A DNA stretch of 64,000 bases from Aeromonas sanarellii (GTDB lineage Bacteria; Pseudomonadota; Gammaproteobacteria; Enterobacterales; Aeromonadaceae). The DNA lies in contig NZ_CDBN01000038.1 of assembly GCF_000820085.1 (NCBI RefSeq), positions 84,222-148,221 of the forward strand, written 5' to 3'. How positions within the stretch are numbered: the stretch's first letter is position 1; the number at the start of each line of letters is the position of its first letter. Of the stretch, positions 30,376 through 40,835 are shown one piece after another. Below the pieces are notes generated by a model. The model had not been told where the DNA came from and did no database searches. It saw only the letters and a program-made list of their open reading frames with translations. The translations under genes were made by a program, and so were the position numbers.

Positions 30376-31491
30376 TCAACCTTTGTCCACCTGGATCTGG
30401 TTGGCCGGATCCAGCATGGCCGCCCGGGCACGGATGCGTCGCTCCAGGGTCGGTACGAGATCCTTGTTGTCGAGCCTGTCGACCCGCTGGCCCCCCTCGT
30501 AGAAGGCGCTCTTGTTGGCCGCACCGGCGAGGCCCAGATCGGAGACCAGCGCCTCCCCCGGGCCGTTCACCACGCAGCCGATGATGGAGACATCCATCGG
30601 GGTGATGATGTCTTCCAGCCGCTCTTCCAGGGCATTGACGGTGCCGATGACGTCGAACTCCTGACGGGAGCAGGAGGGACAGGCGATGAAGTTGATGCCG
30701 CGGGAGCGGATACGCAGGGATTTCAGAATGTCGAAGCCCACCTTCACCTCCTCCACCGGATCGGCGGCGAGCGAGATGCGCAGGGTGTCACCTATGCCCT
30801 CGCTCAGCAGCATGCCGAGGCCGATAGCGGACTTGACCGCACCGGCTCTGAAGCCGCCCGCTTCCGTGATACCCAGATGCAGGGGTTGATCGATCTGCTT
30901 GGCCAGCAGGCGATAGGCACCGACGGCGAGGAAGACGTCGGACGCCTTGACGCTCACCTTGAAGTTGTCGAAGTTGAGGCGATCCAGATAATCCACGTGG
31001 CGCATGGCCGATTCCAGCAGGGCCTCGGGAGTCGGCTCGCCGTACTTCTCCTGGAGATCTTTCTCCAGGGAGCCGCCGTTGACGCCGATGCGGATCGGGA
31101 TGTTGTAGTGACGGGCGCAGTCGACCACGGCACGCACCCGCTCCTCGTTACCGATGTTGCCCGGGTTGATGCGCAGGCAGTCGGCACCGTACTCGGCCAC
31201 TTTCAGGGCGATGCGGTAGTCGAAGTGGATGTCGGCGACGATGGGAATGCGGGTTTGCTGCTTGATGAGACGGAAGGCTTCCGCCGCCTCCATGGTGGGC
31301 ACGGAGACCCGGACTATGTCGGCACCGACCCGCTCGATCCGCTGGATCTGCTCGACGGTGGCGGCCACGTCCGTGGTCTTGGTGTTGGTCATGGTCTGCA
31401 CCGTGATGGGGGCATCGCCCCCGACCGGTACGTTGCCGACCATGATCTGCCTGGATTTACGACGAACGATGGGAGATTCGTGTGCGGACAT
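30376..31491 (-). CDS. ispG: 4-hydroxy-3-methylbut-2-enyl diphosphate synthase
   Basis: A 371-residue [4Fe-4S] enzyme of the MEP isoprenoid pathway that reduces MEcPP to HMBPP. The TIM barrel is at about 1-270. Cluster Cys residues are in [12 protein letters not shown] and [10 protein letters not shown]. The N-terminus [20 protein letters not shown] is typical. It is ten bases after rodZ. It ties to the isc cluster in this window through its Fe-S requirement. Confidence 0.98.
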   Translation of the reverse strand: MSAHESPIVRRKSRQIMVGNVPVGGDAPITVQTMTNTKTTDVAATVEQIQRIERVGADIVRVSVPTMEAAEAFRLIKQQTRIPIVADIHFDYRIALKVAEYGADCLRINPGNIGNEERVRAVVDCARHYNIPIRIGVNGGSLEKDLQEKYGEPTPEALLESAMRHVDYLDRLNFDNFKVSVKASDVFLAVGAYRLLAKQIDQPLHLGITEAGGFRAGAVKSAIGLGMLLSEGIGDTLRISLAADPVEEVKVGFDILKSLRIRSRGINFIACPSCSRQEFDVIGTVNALEERLEDIITPMDVSIIGCVVNGPGEALVSDLGLAGAANKSAFYEGGQRVDRLDNKDLVPTLERRIRARAAMLDPANQIQVDKG

Positions 31492-31501
31492 GGCGAACAG
31501 A

Positions 31502-32431
31502 TTACTCCTGCGGCAGTGAGAAGCGGGCAGTTCGGCCGTTGTTGTAACGGCTCATGTCGAAGGACTTGCCCTGGTATTCGAGATTGACCGCCATGGGCGC
31601 GCCAATGATGAATTTGAGTGGCTCGGGTCCTTCCAGCACAAGCTCGTCGTTCGCCTTCTTCAGACCGCTGAACAGGGTCTTGCCGTTGGCATCCTTGACA
31701 TCCAGCCAGCAGTCGGCGGTGAAGCTCATCTTGAGCTGTGGCGCCTTGGCCGGCTCTGTGGTCGCGCTCTCGGCAGGGGACGCTGTCGCCACCGCGGCAG
31801 AGGCATCCGTCGTCACGGCGGCGCTGGGCGCGGCCACGGCGACCGGCACAGTGGCGACGGCATCGCTCACTGCAGGCGCGGTGGAGACGGCATCAGAGGT
31901 GGCGGGCAGCACGGGTGCGGCGACCTCGACCGCAGTCGGGACGGCAGCGCTCGGGGTGTTGTCGATGCCGCTCATCTCGGTGGCGGCCAGGGCCTCGTCA
32001 CCGGCGGAGCGGCGCGCCGTGCTCTGCCACCACCAGGCGACGGAGAGGGCGATCAGCACCAGGATCACCAGCCAGGTCACCACCTTGAGCCGGCTGTCGT
32101 TGGCCTGCTGGCGGGAGCGGCGGGAGAAGCTCTGCATGTCGATGTTGTCGGGAGGCGTCAGTCCCAGCTTGTCGTAGGCGGCGAGGATTGTCTCCTCGGG
32201 AATGCCGACGAGCTTGGCATAGGCGCGCAGATAGCCACGAATGAAGGTGTGGGACGTGTGCTTGTCGTAGGTATCCGCCTCGATGGCGGCGATCAGGGTC
32301 AGACGAAGGTGAATGCGGGACGCAACCTGTTCCCGGGTCCAGCCGAGCTGTTCACGGGCGTTGCGCAGCAGCTGGCCTGGGCCCACTGCCTGGGAGTCGT
32401 CTTGGAAATCGTGTGGCTGTTCAGTAGTCAT
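31502..32431 (-). CDS. rodZ: Cytoskeleton protein RodZ
   Basis: A 309-residue bitopic protein that links MreB to the cell-wall elongation machinery. N-terminal helix-turn-helix ([33 protein letters not shown], summarised) binds MreB; TM helix about 117-133 ([18 protein letters not shown]); a long Ala/Thr/Val-rich periplasmic linker; C-terminal DUF4115 beta domain from about 225 ([19 protein letters not shown]). It overlaps the pilW stop by 11 bases. Confidence 0.95.
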   Translation of the reverse strand: MTTEQPHDFQDDSQAVGPGQLLRNAREQLGWTREQVASRIHLRLTLIAAIEADTYDKHTSHTFIRGYLRAYAKLVGIPEETILAAYDKLGLTPPDNIDMQSFSRRSRQQANDSRLKVVTWLVILVLIALSVAWWWQSTARRSAGDEALAATEMSGIDNTPSAAVPTAVEVAAPVLPATSDAVSTAPAVSDAVATVPVAVAAPSAAVTTDASAAVATASPAESATTEPAKAPQLKMSFTADCWLDVKDANGKTLFSGLKKANDELVLEGPEPLKFIIGAPMAVNLEYQGKSFDMSRYNNGRTARFSLPQE

Positions 32432-33197
32432 TGGCTAAGTAACGCTTGGCTTGTTGCGAAGTGGGATATTGCCTTACCAGCTCAGTCCCGAATTGGTGAA
32501 GTAATGCCGGTTTGTCCATGGCCTGGGCCAGCCGCAGCCGGAGCCAGAGGCTCTCCTCGTTTTCCTCCGCCACTTCGGCAAAGCGAACGAGGTAAGACTG
32601 AACATCAGGCAGCTTGCCATCTTTCATGGAAAGCTCCGCCATGTCCAGCAATAACCTAGGATTGCGGGGATTATACCCCAAGGCCAGGCGATAATACTCA
32701 CTCGCCTTGTCATTTCTGTGATTTTGCATCGAGCAGAGCGCCGCATTCTCGTAGGTATCGGCGATTTTCACGTAATCGGGCTGGCTGACCGCCTGCAGGA
32801 AGGCTTTCTCCGCCTCCTCGAAACGGCCGCGGTTGCAGAGGAAGGCGCCGTAGTTGTTCATCGCGTCAGCATTGGTCGGGTCCATGGCCAGCGCTTTCTT
32901 GTAGTTCTCCTCGGCCGCCTTGAAATCCGACACCTGTTGGTAGAAATAGGCGAAACCGATATAGACCTGAGGGTTGCCGGGATCGTACTGGAGGGCGCGG
33001 TCGAGGTTGAATTTGGCCTGCTCGGCATTGCCCTGACGCAGGTACTGGATCCCCAGATCGAGGCGAGTCTGGGCGGCGGCCTTGAGATCGGGACCCACCT
33101 CGCGCTGGGTCGAATTCTGCCCGGCATAGGTGGTCTCGGTGACACAGCCTGGCAGCGCGCAGAGCGCTGCCACTACGATCAATGTACGGATATCCAT
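32421..33197 (-). CDS. pilW: Type IV pilus biogenesis lipoprotein PilW/PilF
   Basis: A TPR-rich outer-membrane pilotin for the PilQ secretin. I take ATG 33197, which gives MDIRTLIVVAALCALPGC with lipobox Cys18; TTG 33212 is an upstream alternative without a better ribosome site. About five or six TPR units follow (DLGIQYLRQGNAEQAKFNLD; YFYQQVSDFKAAEENYKKAL; AFLCNRGRFEEAEKAFLQAV). It sits between rlmN and rodZ, as in many gammaproteobacteria. Confidence 0.9.
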   Translation of the reverse strand: MDIRTLIVVAALCALPGCVTETTYAGQNSTQREVGPDLKAAAQTRLDLGIQYLRQGNAEQAKFNLDRALQYDPGNPQVYIGFAYFYQQVSDFKAAEENYKKALAMDPTNADAMNNYGAFLCNRGRFEEAEKAFLQAVSQPDYVKIADTYENAALCSMQNHRNDKASEYYRLALGYNPRNPRLLLDMAELSMKDGKLPDVQSYLVRFAEVAEENEESLWLRLRLAQAMDKPALLHQFGTELVRQYPTSQQAKRYLANDY

Positions 33198-33223
33198 TTC
33201 CTGTCTATACAATGGCTTAGGAG

Positions 33224-34327
33224 TTAAACCATTTTGACGGAAATCCCATCCTGTTGCATCCGATTTTTCATGGTGCGCTTGGTGCGGTCGATCACCTCCC
33301 CCACCAGCTGGCCGCAGGCGGCGTCGATGTCATCGCCGCGGGTCTTGCGCACTATGACGGTCAGGCCGTATTCCATCAGCACCTTGGAGAAGCGGTCGAT
33401 GCGGCTGTTGCTCGGCTTGCCGAACGGGTTGCCCGGGAAGGGGTTGAACGGGATCAGGTTGATCTTGCAAGGGGTTTCCTTGAGTACCTTGGCCAGTTCA
33501 TGGGCATGCTGCATGTCGTCGTTGATGTGATCGAGCAGCACATACTCCACGGTGACCCGACCGCCGTTGGCGTTGGACTTGGCCAGATAGCGGCGAACCC
33601 CGGCAAGGAAGGACTCGATGTTGTACTTGTCGTTGATCGGCATGATCTCGGAACGCAGCTTGTCGTTCGGCGCATGAAGGGAGATGGCCAGGGCCACGTC
33701 GATCTGATCACCCAGCATGTCCAGTGCCGGCACCACCCCGGAGGTGGAGAGGGTGACGCGACGCTTGGAGATGCTGAAACCGAAGTCGTCCATCATCAGC
33801 TTCATGGCCGGCACCACGTTGGCCAGGTTCAGCAGCGGCTCACCCATCCCCATCATCACCACGTTGGTGATGGGACGCTTGCCACCGACGACCTTGGCGG
33901 CGCGCCACACCTGGCCGATGATCTCGGAGACTTTCAGATTGCGGTTGAACCCTTGCTGGGCGGTGGAGCAGAAGGTGCAGGCCAGGGCGCAGCCCACCTG
34001 GGAGGAGACGCACAGGGTCGCCCGATCCGCTTCCGGAATGTAGACGGTCTCCACTTCCTGATCGCCGACCTGCAGGGCCCACTTGATGGTGCCATCCGCG
34101 GAGCGCTGCTCGCGGCTGATCTCGGGGGCACGGATCTCGGCGATGGCCTTGAGCCGCTCGCGCAGCGCCTTGTTGACGTTGCTCATCTGATCGAAATCAT
34201 CACAACCGAAGTGATAGATCCACTTCATTATCTGGTCTGCCCGGAACGGCTTCTCGCCCAACTCGACGAAGAAGGCACGCATGGCATCCCGGTCGAGATC
34301 CAGCAGGTTGGTTTTTGTTTCGCTCAT
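33224..34327 (-). CDS. rlmN: Dual-specificity 23S rRNA/tRNA adenine-C2 methyltransferase RlmN
   Basis: A 367-residue radical SAM enzyme methylating A2503 of 23S rRNA and A37 of some tRNAs. The start at 34327 gives [20 protein letters not shown], and the frame upstream of it is unsupported. The radical SAM motif is [12 protein letters not shown] (CxxxCxxC), with MGMGEPLLN as the SAM-binding GEP motif. Catalytic C-terminal Cys is in [11 protein letters not shown]. Length is close to E. coli RlmN (384). Confidence 0.96.
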   Translation of the reverse strand: MSETKTNLLDLDRDAMRAFFVELGEKPFRADQIMKWIYHFGCDDFDQMSNVNKALRERLKAIAEIRAPEISREQRSADGTIKWALQVGDQEVETVYIPEADRATLCVSSQVGCALACTFCSTAQQGFNRNLKVSEIIGQVWRAAKVVGGKRPITNVVMMGMGEPLLNLANVVPAMKLMMDDFGFSISKRRVTLSTSGVVPALDMLGDQIDVALAISLHAPNDKLRSEIMPINDKYNIESFLAGVRRYLAKSNANGGRVTVEYVLLDHINDDMQHAHELAKVLKETPCKINLIPFNPFPGNPFGKPSNSRIDRFSKVLMEYGLTVIVRKTRGDDIDAACGQLVGEVIDRTKRTMKNRMQQDGISVKMV

Positions 34328-34447
34328 CAGGGGCCTCAGCTCACACACTTCATAAATTATCGGCTGACCTACGTCAGGGGGCGGCATTGTACAAATAATG
34401 GGTCCGGCTTTCCACCTGGAGAATAAGAGGTTATTGGGCGGAGGGCC

Positions 34448-34476
34448 AAAAAACAAAAGGGAGCCGAGGCTCCCTT
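34448..34476 (-). terminator. Terminator of ndk
   Basis: On the minus strand GGGAGCC-TC-GGCTCCC is followed by TTTTGTTTTTT. Confidence 0.88.
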
Positions 34477-34493
34477 GGTCACACCTGACAACA

Positions 34494-34922
34494 TCAGCCG
34501 CGCGGGCAGATCTCGTCGTCGGAGAAGAAGTAGGCGATTTCACGGGCGGCAGAGGCCGGGGCATCGGAGCCGTGGACGGCGTTGCGATCGATGCTCTCGG
34601 CGTAGCAGGCGCGCAGGGTACCGGCCAGGGCCTCTTTCGGGTTGGTGGCGCCCATGATTTCACGGTGGCGGCGGATGGCGTCTTCCCCTTCCAGCACTTG
34701 CACCATGACGGGACCCGAGGTCATGAAACCGACCAGGGCATCATAGAAAGGCTTGCCCTGGTGCTCGGCGTAGAAACCGGCGGCCTGCTCGCTGCTCAGG
34801 TGCAGCATCTTGGCGGCAACCACTTTCAGACCCGCGCTCTCGAAGCGGCTGTAAATGGCACCAATCAGGTTCTTGCTGACCGCATCCGGCTTGACGATGG
34901 AGAAGGTACGTTCGATAGCCAT
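34494..34922 (-). CDS. ndk: Nucleoside diphosphate kinase
   Basis: A 142-residue enzyme balancing NTP pools by phosphotransfer via an active-site His, here His117 in [12 protein letters not shown]. The N-terminus [20 protein letters not shown] binds nucleotide. The C-terminal [12 protein letters not shown] is usual. Length matches E. coli Ndk (143). It has its own terminator, and a 240-base AT-rich region lies upstream. Confidence 0.98.
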   Translation of the reverse strand: MAIERTFSIVKPDAVSKNLIGAIYSRFESAGLKVVAAKMLHLSSEQAAGFYAEHQGKPFYDALVGFMTSGPVMVQVLEGEDAIRRHREIMGATNPKEALAGTLRACYAESIDRNAVHGSDAPASAAREIAYFFSDDEICPRG

Positions 34923-35160
34923 TGAGTTCTTTCCTTAACTACAGAGTTTTATTGTAGGAATCCATGTTCGGCGGCGATTATACGTAAACAAAAAACGAAA
35001 TAACACACAAAAAATCAACTTTTTGTTAAACAAAAGAATCCTTGAAACAACATGGTGACTCATCTTGTACCGGGGCGTTAAGAAAAAATGTGCGCTTGCG
35101 CACGATCATCATGCTAATGCCTCAAAACGCCATAAATTGCTCACCAAACCAGCAGTTGTC
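34923..35160. other. AT-rich intergenic region upstream of ndk
   Basis: Probably holds the ndk promoter (minus). It includes a run of A tracts (34987-35035) and a palindrome GTGCGC-TT-GCGCAC at 35090-35103. No gene is credible here. Confidence 0.5.
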
Positions 35161-35186
35161 AGAAGGGCACCCTGGGGTGCCCTTCT
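35161..35186 (-). terminator. Terminator of the pepB pair
   Basis: AGAAGGGCACC-CTG-GGGTGCCCTTCT, a perfect 11-bp stem 5 bases after the distal pepB stop; the U tract is short. Confidence 0.7.
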
Positions 35187-35190
35187 GTCG

Positions 35191-36483
35191 TCAGGTGGCC
35201 GAACGCGTCTCCGCCAGCAGGGCGTGCGCTATGGTGCGCATTCCTAGGGTGTTGGCCCCGGGGGCCCAGAGATTGTCACCGTTCTCGCTGAAGCAGGCGG
35301 CCAGATCCACGTGCAACCAGCCCCTCCCCTCATTGGGGACGAAGCGGGAGAGGAAGCCCGCCGCGTTGGAGGCCCCCCCCGGTCCGCCGCCCGGCACGGG
35401 GCGGCTGTTGGCGGTGTCGGCATAGTGGGACGGGCACTGCTGGCGGTGCCAGGGTTCCAGCGGCAGGGGCCAGGCCGGCTCCTGCTCCGCATCTGAATAG
35501 GCCATGGCGCGGCTCACCAGCCCCTTGTCCAGACCGAACAGGGCATTGTAGCGCCCCCCCAGCGCCATCACGGCCGCGCCAGTGAGCGTGGCGGCGTCGA
35601 TGATGAGGGGAGCACCGGACTCCCCGGCAAGCTGCAGACCGTCCGCCAGCACCAGCCGCCCCTCGGCGTCGGTGTTGACGATCTCCACCGTGGTGCCGTT
35701 CTTGTAGGTGAGGATGTCACCCAGCTTGTAGGCATGACCGGAGACCAGGTTCTCGGCGCAGCAGAGGATGAGTTTCACCCGCTTGTCGAGGCCGCGCAGA
35801 ATCGCCAGCGCCAGGGCGCCGGTCACGATGGCGGCGCCCCCCATGTCGTGCTTCATGGTGAGCATGCCCTGGGAGGTCTTCATGGAGTAGCCGCCGGAGT
35901 CGAAGGTGATCCCCTTGCCCACCAGGGCCGCGGCCACGGGGGCCTTGGGGTCACCGCAAGGGTTGAAGTCCAGCTCCAGCATCACGGGCTCGCGCTCGCT
36001 GCCACGGCCGACCTGATAGAGACCGACCCAGCCCGCCTGTTGCAGCGCCTCGCCCTTGAGGATGCGATGGCTGATCTTGTCCGGCGCCAGCTCGGTGAGG
36101 AAGGCGGCGGCTTCCACCGCCAGCTCCAGCGGCCCCAGCTGCTCCGGGGTGGCATTGGTCATCTCCCGCACCCAGCGCCCGCACAGCCAGCGCGCCTCCA
36201 GCTCCTCCCTGTCCTCCTCGGACGAGGTGGCCCACTGCAGCACCACCTCCGCCTTGGGCGTCTGCAGCCCCTGGGCGAAGGCCCACTGCTGCTCGCGCTC
36301 CCAGTGGCCGGCCAGGACCACCTGCTGGATCCCCTGGCTGCACAGGCGTCGCGCCGCCTGCTGGATGTCCAGCAGCGGAGTCGCGGTCACCAGGTGGATC
36401 ACCATGCCATCGGCGCGGTGGGAGATCAGCGCCCCCTCGCCCCACTCGGGGGCGGCAAATTCACGGCTCAGCCAGACGTTCAT
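35191..36483 (-). CDS. pepB: Peptidase B (M17 leucyl aminopeptidase family), distal tandem copy
   Basis: A 430-residue metallo-aminopeptidase. The metal-binding and catalytic motifs are intact: VGKGITFDSGGYSMK, MKHDMGGAAIVTGAL and NTDAEGRLVLADGL. The N-terminus MNVWLSREFAAPEWGEGALI parallels the proximal copy MMNVQLSTQVAAAVWGEGAQ, and overall the two proteins are clearly paralogues (both have RVKLILCCAENLVSGHAYKL/FKL). GGAGG lies inside a C-terminal pepB remnant just upstream, and the ATG overlaps that remnant's stop. It differs in the GPPGGASNAAGFLSRF region. Confidence 0.93.
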   Translation of the reverse strand: MNVWLSREFAAPEWGEGALISHRADGMVIHLVTATPLLDIQQAARRLCSQGIQQVVLAGHWEREQQWAFAQGLQTPKAEVVLQWATSSEEDREELEARWLCGRWVREMTNATPEQLGPLELAVEAAAFLTELAPDKISHRILKGEALQQAGWVGLYQVGRGSEREPVMLELDFNPCGDPKAPVAAALVGKGITFDSGGYSMKTSQGMLTMKHDMGGAAIVTGALALAILRGLDKRVKLILCCAENLVSGHAYKLGDILTYKNGTTVEIVNTDAEGRLVLADGLQLAGESGAPLIIDAATLTGAAVMALGGRYNALFGLDKGLVSRAMAYSDAEQEPAWPLPLEPWHRQQCPSHYADTANSRPVPGGGPGGASNAAGFLSRFVPNEGRGWLHVDLAACFSENGDNLWAPGANTLGMRTIAHALLAETRSAT

Positions 36484-36515
36484 GCCGCCACCTCCGCAAG
36501 CCAGCGGGCCATCAT
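36480..36515 (-). pseudogene. Remnant of a pepB C-terminus between the tandem copies
   Basis: The frame reads MMARWLAEVAA and stops with TGA overlapping the ATG of the distal pepB (ATGA). The proximal pepB ends TIARWLQEVAE. The remnant therefore duplicates the last about ten codons of pepB and also supplies the GGAGG Shine-Dalgarno for the distal copy. In-frame sequence before it (GQACAS) no longer resembles PepB. Confidence 0.6.
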
Positions 36516-36583
36516 GGATGCGCAGGCCTGGCCTGCTGGCATCTGGTGCCCTTCACGGCTCCACTCGTGATTCAAACAGATGT

Positions 36584-37888
36584 TCATTCAGCCACCTCCT
36601 GCAACCAGCGGGCAATCGTGCGCAGGCCATGGCCCTTGGCACCGGTCGCCCAGAGATCGTTGCCGGACTTCTGATAGGAGGCAGCCAGATCCAGGTGTAC
36701 CCAGCCTTTGCCCTCGTCACGCACGAAGCGCGACAGGAAGGCGGCGGCCGTGGTGGCGCCGGCGGTGCCTTCGGCGGAGGCCACGTTGCCCAGATCGGCG
36801 AAGGCCGAGGTGAGCTGGCCCGCGTGCCAGGACTCGAGCGGCAGGGGCCAGGCCTTCTCGTGCTCGGCACGGGCGGCGGCGAGGGCGCGCACCTGCTCTG
36901 CCTCATCCAGGGCGAAGACGGCGTTGTAGTCCCGGCCCAGCGCCGTCTTGGCGGCACCGGTCAGGGTGGCGGCGTCGAGGATGTGGGCGGCGCCGCTCTC
37001 GCTCGCGGCCAACAGGCCGTCCGCCAGCACCAGTCGACCCTCAGCGTCGGTGTTCTGGATCTCCACCGAGATGCCGTTCTTGTAGGTGAGGATGTCACCG
37101 AGCTTGAAGGCGTGGCCGGAGACCAGGTTTTCCGCACAGCAGAGGATGAGCTTGACCCGCTTGTCGAGGCCCCGGCTGATGGCCAGCGCCAGGGCACCGG
37201 TCACCATGGCTGCTCCCCCCATGTCGGACTTCATCGGCAGCATGTTGTCGGAGGACTTCATGGAGTAGCCGCCGGAGTCGAAGGTGATCCCCTTGCCCAC
37301 CAGGGCCGCCACCACGGGAGCGTTGGCATCCCCGGTCGGGTTGTAGTCGAGCTCAAGCAGCACGGGCTCGCGCTCGCTGCCGCGACCCACCGACCAGATC
37401 CCGATATGGCCGGATTCGCGCAGGGCCTCCCCGGCGGTGATGCGGGCCGTCACCCTGTCACCGGCGAGGCTGCGGATGAGCAGCAGGGCGGACTCCGCCA
37501 GGCTCATGGGGTAGATTGCCTCCGGGCAGCCGTTGGTCACCTCGCGCACCCAGTGGGTCGCCTTGAGCAGGGCCGCCAGCTCGCCGGCCTCCTGGCCGTT
37601 CTGCTCGCCGAAATCGAGCTCGCGCACGCCCTTGGCGGCATAGAAGCCCTGGGCAAAGGCGTAACGACGTTCCAGATCCCACCCTTCTCCGGCCAGTCTG
37701 ACCTGCTTGATGCCGGTCGACTCGAGCCGACGCGCCGCACGCTGGACGGTGCGCAGCACGTCCTGCTCCTGAAGGACGCTGCCCAGATGGATCAGGGCCT
37801 GGTCACCACTGAAACTGAGTTGGGCCCCCTCCCCCCAGACAGCAGCGGCAACCTGGGTGGATAATTGTACGTTCATCATGTCAGCCAT
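36584..37888 (-). CDS. pepB: Peptidase B (M17 leucyl aminopeptidase family), proximal copy
   Basis: A 434-residue broad-specificity aminopeptidase following the isc operon, the position of pepB in E. coli. I take ATG 37888 (MADMMNVQLSTQ), with GGAAG about ten bases upstream; ATG 37879 and 37876 are alternatives. Catalytic motifs: GKGITFDSGGYSMK, MKSDMGGAAMVTGAL and NTDAEGRLVLADGLL. The distal paralogue begins 100 bases beyond its stop. A terminator stands between fdx and this gene, so it may need its own promoter. Confidence 0.94.
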   Translation of the reverse strand: MADMMNVQLSTQVAAAVWGEGAQLSFSGDQALIHLGSVLQEQDVLRTVQRAARRLESTGIKQVRLAGEGWDLERRYAFAQGFYAAKGVRELDFGEQNGQEAGELAALLKATHWVREVTNGCPEAIYPMSLAESALLLIRSLAGDRVTARITAGEALRESGHIGIWSVGRGSEREPVLLELDYNPTGDANAPVVAALVGKGITFDSGGYSMKSSDNMLPMKSDMGGAAMVTGALALAISRGLDKRVKLILCCAENLVSGHAFKLGDILTYKNGISVEIQNTDAEGRLVLADGLLAASESGAAHILDAATLTGAAKTALGRDYNAVFALDEAEQVRALAAARAEHEKAWPLPLESWHAGQLTSAFADLGNVASAEGTAGATTAAAFLSRFVRDEGKGWVHLDLAASYQKSGNDLWATGAKGHGLRTIARWLQEVAE

Positions 37889-37944
37889 GTTCTCTTGCTT
37901 CCTTTTTATTGGCACTTCATCAACGAATAGGGAAATCACGGGCA

Positions 37945-37979
37945 CAAAAAAGGCCGCGCCCTCAAGGGTCACGGCCTTC
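37945..37979 (-). terminator. Terminator after fdx
   Basis: On the minus strand AAGGCCG...CGGCCTT with inner pairs (CCC/GGG) is followed by TTTTTT. It lies in the place where iscX would be expected. Confidence 0.75.
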
Positions 37980-38044
37980 ACCATATCACTACTTCACCGC
38001 CGAGTGCTGCACGCGCAATTCACTCATGTGTAATCAGGCGGCCG

Positions 38045-38383
38045 TCAGTGGCGTTCGGAGGCAAGGTTGATGGTGTACTTGGGCAGCTCCACCACCAGGT
38101 CCTCGTCCGCCAGCCTGGCCTGGCAGCTGAGACGGGATTCCGGCTCCAGTCCCCACGCCTTGTCCAGCATGTCGTCTTCCAGCTCGTCGCTCGGCTCGAG
38201 GGAATCGAAGCCTTCGCGCACTATGCAATGGCAGGTTGTACAGGCGCAGGACTTCTCGCAGGCGTGTTCGATCTCGATGCCGTTGCGCAGGGCCACATCC
38301 AGAATGGTCTCGCCGCTCGCACCTTCGAGGGCCGCGCCGTCAGGACAGAGCTCGGGATGGGGCAGAATAATCAGTTTTGGCAT
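38045..38383 (-). CDS. fdx: ISC-type [2Fe-2S] ferredoxin
   Basis: A 112-residue ferredoxin donating electrons for Fe-S assembly on IscU. Cluster ligands: the [10 protein letters not shown] motif and a distal Cys in RLSCQAR. N-terminus [17 protein letters not shown] is typical. One base separates it from hscA. Length matches E. coli Fdx (111). Confidence 0.97.
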   Translation of the reverse strand: MPKLIILPHPELCPDGAALEGASGETILDVALRNGIEIEHACEKSCACTTCHCIVREGFDSLEPSDELEDDMLDKAWGLEPESRLSCQARLADEDLVVELPKYTINLASERH

Positions 38384-38384
38384 A

Positions 38385-40232
38385 TCACACCTTGTTGACG
38401 TTTTGTCCGGTCAGCACCTTGCGGATGGAGGCGTCCATCCGGCGGGCTGCAAATTCGCCACTGGCGGCATCCGCCGCCTCGATGGCCACTTTGATTTGAT
38501 CGGTTGTTCCCGCGTTGCGCATGGTCAGCAGATGGGCGATGGCAGCATCAATCTCGGCACGCTCGGCTGCGTTCAGCAGCGCCTCGCCATCGGCGGCCAG
38601 GGCGGCATTGAGGCTCTCGACCACCCGATCGGCTTCCACCTGCTGCTCCGCCAGCATGCGGGCATCCATGTCCTGCTGGGCGTTGGCGATGGAGGCACTC
38701 AGCATGCTGAGGATGTCCTCCTCCGCCAAGCCATAGGAGGGCTTGACCTGGATCTCGGCCTGCACGCCGGAGGATTTTTCCATGGCGCTGACCGACAGGA
38801 GACCGTCCGCATCCACCTGGAAGGTGACGCGAATGTGGGCCGCCCCCGCCGCCATGGGCGGAATGCCGGTCAGGGTGAAGCGGGCCAGGGAGCGGCAATC
38901 CGCCACCAGCTCGCGCTCCCCCTGAACCACGTGGATCGCCATCGCGGTCTGGCCATCCTTGAAGGTGGTGAACTCCTGGGCGCGGGCCACCGGAATGGTG
39001 GTGTTGCGCGGGATCACCTTCTCGGCGAGACCGCCCATGGTCTCAAGCCCCAGGGAGAGCGGGATCACGTCCAGCAGCAGCATCTCGGCATCGGGCTTGT
39101 TGCCCACCAGGATATCGGCCTGGATAGCGGCACCGATGGCCACCACCTTGTCCGGGTCGATGCTGGTGAGCGGCGGACGCTGGAAGAAGTCCCCCACCAG
39201 CTCGCGCACCAGGGGCACCCGGGTCGAGCCGCCGACCATCACCACCTCCAGCACCTCCTCCTGTTCAAGGCCGGCGTCGCGCAGGGCGCGGCGACAGGCC
39301 AGCAGGGTGCGCTTGACCAGGGGGGTGATGAGGGCGTCAAACTGGCTGCGGGTCACTGTGCCCTGCCAGCCGGCGAAGGCGCAAGGGACGCAGTCTGCAT
39401 CGGTCAGGCCGTGCTTGACGCTGGCGGCCAGGTCCAGCAGCTCGCGCTGGGTGCGGGCGTCGAGTTGGCCGGACAAACCGGCTTGTTCTTTCAGCCAGTC
39501 CGCCAGCAGGTGATCGAAGTCATCGCCGCCCAGGGCGGAATCACCGCCGGTGGCCATCACTTCGAACACGCCGCGATGCAGGCGCAGGATGGAGATATCG
39601 AAGGTGCCGCCACCGAGGTCATAGACGGCGATCACCCCTTCCTGACCGGAGTCGAGGCCGTAGGCGATGGCCGCGGCAGTGGGTTCGTTCAGCAGGCGCA
39701 GCACGTGCAGGCCGGCCAGGCGGGCCGCGTCCTTGGTGCCCTGGCGCTGGGCGTCGTCGAAATAGGCGGGCACAGTGATGACCACGCCGTCGAGATCGCC
39801 CCCCAGGGTACGGGCACCGCGCTCGGCCAGGGCTTTGAGGATCTCGGCCGAGACCTGCACCGGGTTGACCAGCCCCTGGCGGGTCTGCAACTGGGGCATG
39901 CCGTTCTCGGCGGCCACGAATTCATAGGGTTGCTGACGGGTATCCATGTCCGCCAACGCCTTGCCCATCATCCGCTTGACCGAGACGATGGTGTTGTGGG
40001 GATCGAGGGCGGCTTCACGCTTGGCATCGAAGCCGACACGGATGGCTGCATCCTGGTAGTGCACCACCGAAGGCAGCAGGAAACGCCCCTGCTCGTCGCA
40101 GAGGGTATCGGCCTGGCCGCTGCGCACGGCGGCAACCAGGGAGTTGGTGGTGCCGAGATCGATGCCGACGGCCCGTTTATGCTGATGAGGCGCGGCGCTC
40201 TGGCCTGGCTCGGCGATTTGCAGTAATGCCAT
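38385..40232 (-). CDS. hscA: Fe-S assembly Hsp70 chaperone HscA
   Basis: A 615-residue specialised Hsp70 that with HscB releases clusters from IscU. ATPase domain signatures: [32 protein letters not shown] and [17 protein letters not shown]. The substrate-binding domain begins near 395. Length equals E. coli HscA (616). The gene is 28 bases after hscB. Confidence 0.97.
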   Translation of the reverse strand: MALLQIAEPGQSAAPHQHKRAVGIDLGTTNSLVAAVRSGQADTLCDEQGRFLLPSVVHYQDAAIRVGFDAKREAALDPHNTIVSVKRMMGKALADMDTRQQPYEFVAAENGMPQLQTRQGLVNPVQVSAEILKALAERGARTLGGDLDGVVITVPAYFDDAQRQGTKDAARLAGLHVLRLLNEPTAAAIAYGLDSGQEGVIAVYDLGGGTFDISILRLHRGVFEVMATGGDSALGGDDFDHLLADWLKEQAGLSGQLDARTQRELLDLAASVKHGLTDADCVPCAFAGWQGTVTRSQFDALITPLVKRTLLACRRALRDAGLEQEEVLEVVMVGGSTRVPLVRELVGDFFQRPPLTSIDPDKVVAIGAAIQADILVGNKPDAEMLLLDVIPLSLGLETMGGLAEKVIPRNTTIPVARAQEFTTFKDGQTAMAIHVVQGERELVADCRSLARFTLTGIPPMAAGAAHIRVTFQVDADGLLSVSAMEKSSGVQAEIQVKPSYGLAEEDILSMLSASIANAQQDMDARMLAEQQVEADRVVESLNAALAADGEALLNAAERAEIDAAIAHLLTMRNAGTTDQIKVAIEAADAASGEFAARRMDASIRKVLTGQNVNKV

Positions 40233-40260
40233 GGGTAATCACAATTCCTGCGTTAGAGGG

Positions 40261-40779
40261 TCAAGACTCGAACAGCGAGTCTTCGAATCGTTCCAGCTCC
40301 TCGAGGAGCTTGTCGACAAACTTGAGCTTGCGGACGCAATCCGCGGCGATCAGATCCTCACCCGAGGTGAGAGCCTGGGTCAGCCGTTGCATCAGAGACT
40401 GGTGATCATGCCTGATCTCGCGGCGAAAATCTTGGATCGCCCCCTCAGGATCCGCCTCTCCTTTCAGCTCGGCCAGGCGTTCACGCCACTCCAGCTGCTG
40501 CATCAGGAAGACCGGATCTTGCAGCGTCTGCTGCTCGCCACGCAGTTCGGTACCGCGCAGGGAGAGCAGGTATTCGGCTCGGCGCAGGGGCGCCTTGAGG
40601 GTGGTGAAGGCATCGTTGATCTGGGCGGCACGCTGCACCGCAGCCAACTGCTCCCGTTCGGGGGCGGTGGCAAAACGATCGGGGTGGAACCGGGCTTGCA
40701 ACTGACGGTAGGTGTCAGCCAACTGGCGAGTATCGAGCTCGAAGCCCTCTGCCAGCCCGAACAGCTCGAAATGATTCAT
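40261..40779 (-). CDS. hscB: Fe-S assembly J-domain co-chaperone HscB
   Basis: A 172-residue co-chaperone. The N-terminal J domain has the HPD tripeptide in ARFHPDRFA, and the C-terminal three-helix domain that binds IscU starts near residue 85. N-terminus MNHFELFGLAEGFELD matches the family. A 133-base gap with a strong hairpin separates it from iscA. Confidence 0.96.
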   Translation of the reverse strand: MNHFELFGLAEGFELDTRQLADTYRQLQARFHPDRFATAPEREQLAAVQRAAQINDAFTTLKAPLRRAEYLLSLRGTELRGEQQTLQDPVFLMQQLEWRERLAELKGEADPEGAIQDFRREIRHDHQSLMQRLTQALTSGEDLIAADCVRKLKFVDKLLEELERFEDSLFES

Positions 40780-40835
40780 CGTACGTCCTCAGACAATACC
40801 GCTGGTACCGCAATCACACTCGTCTTGAAGAGAGC

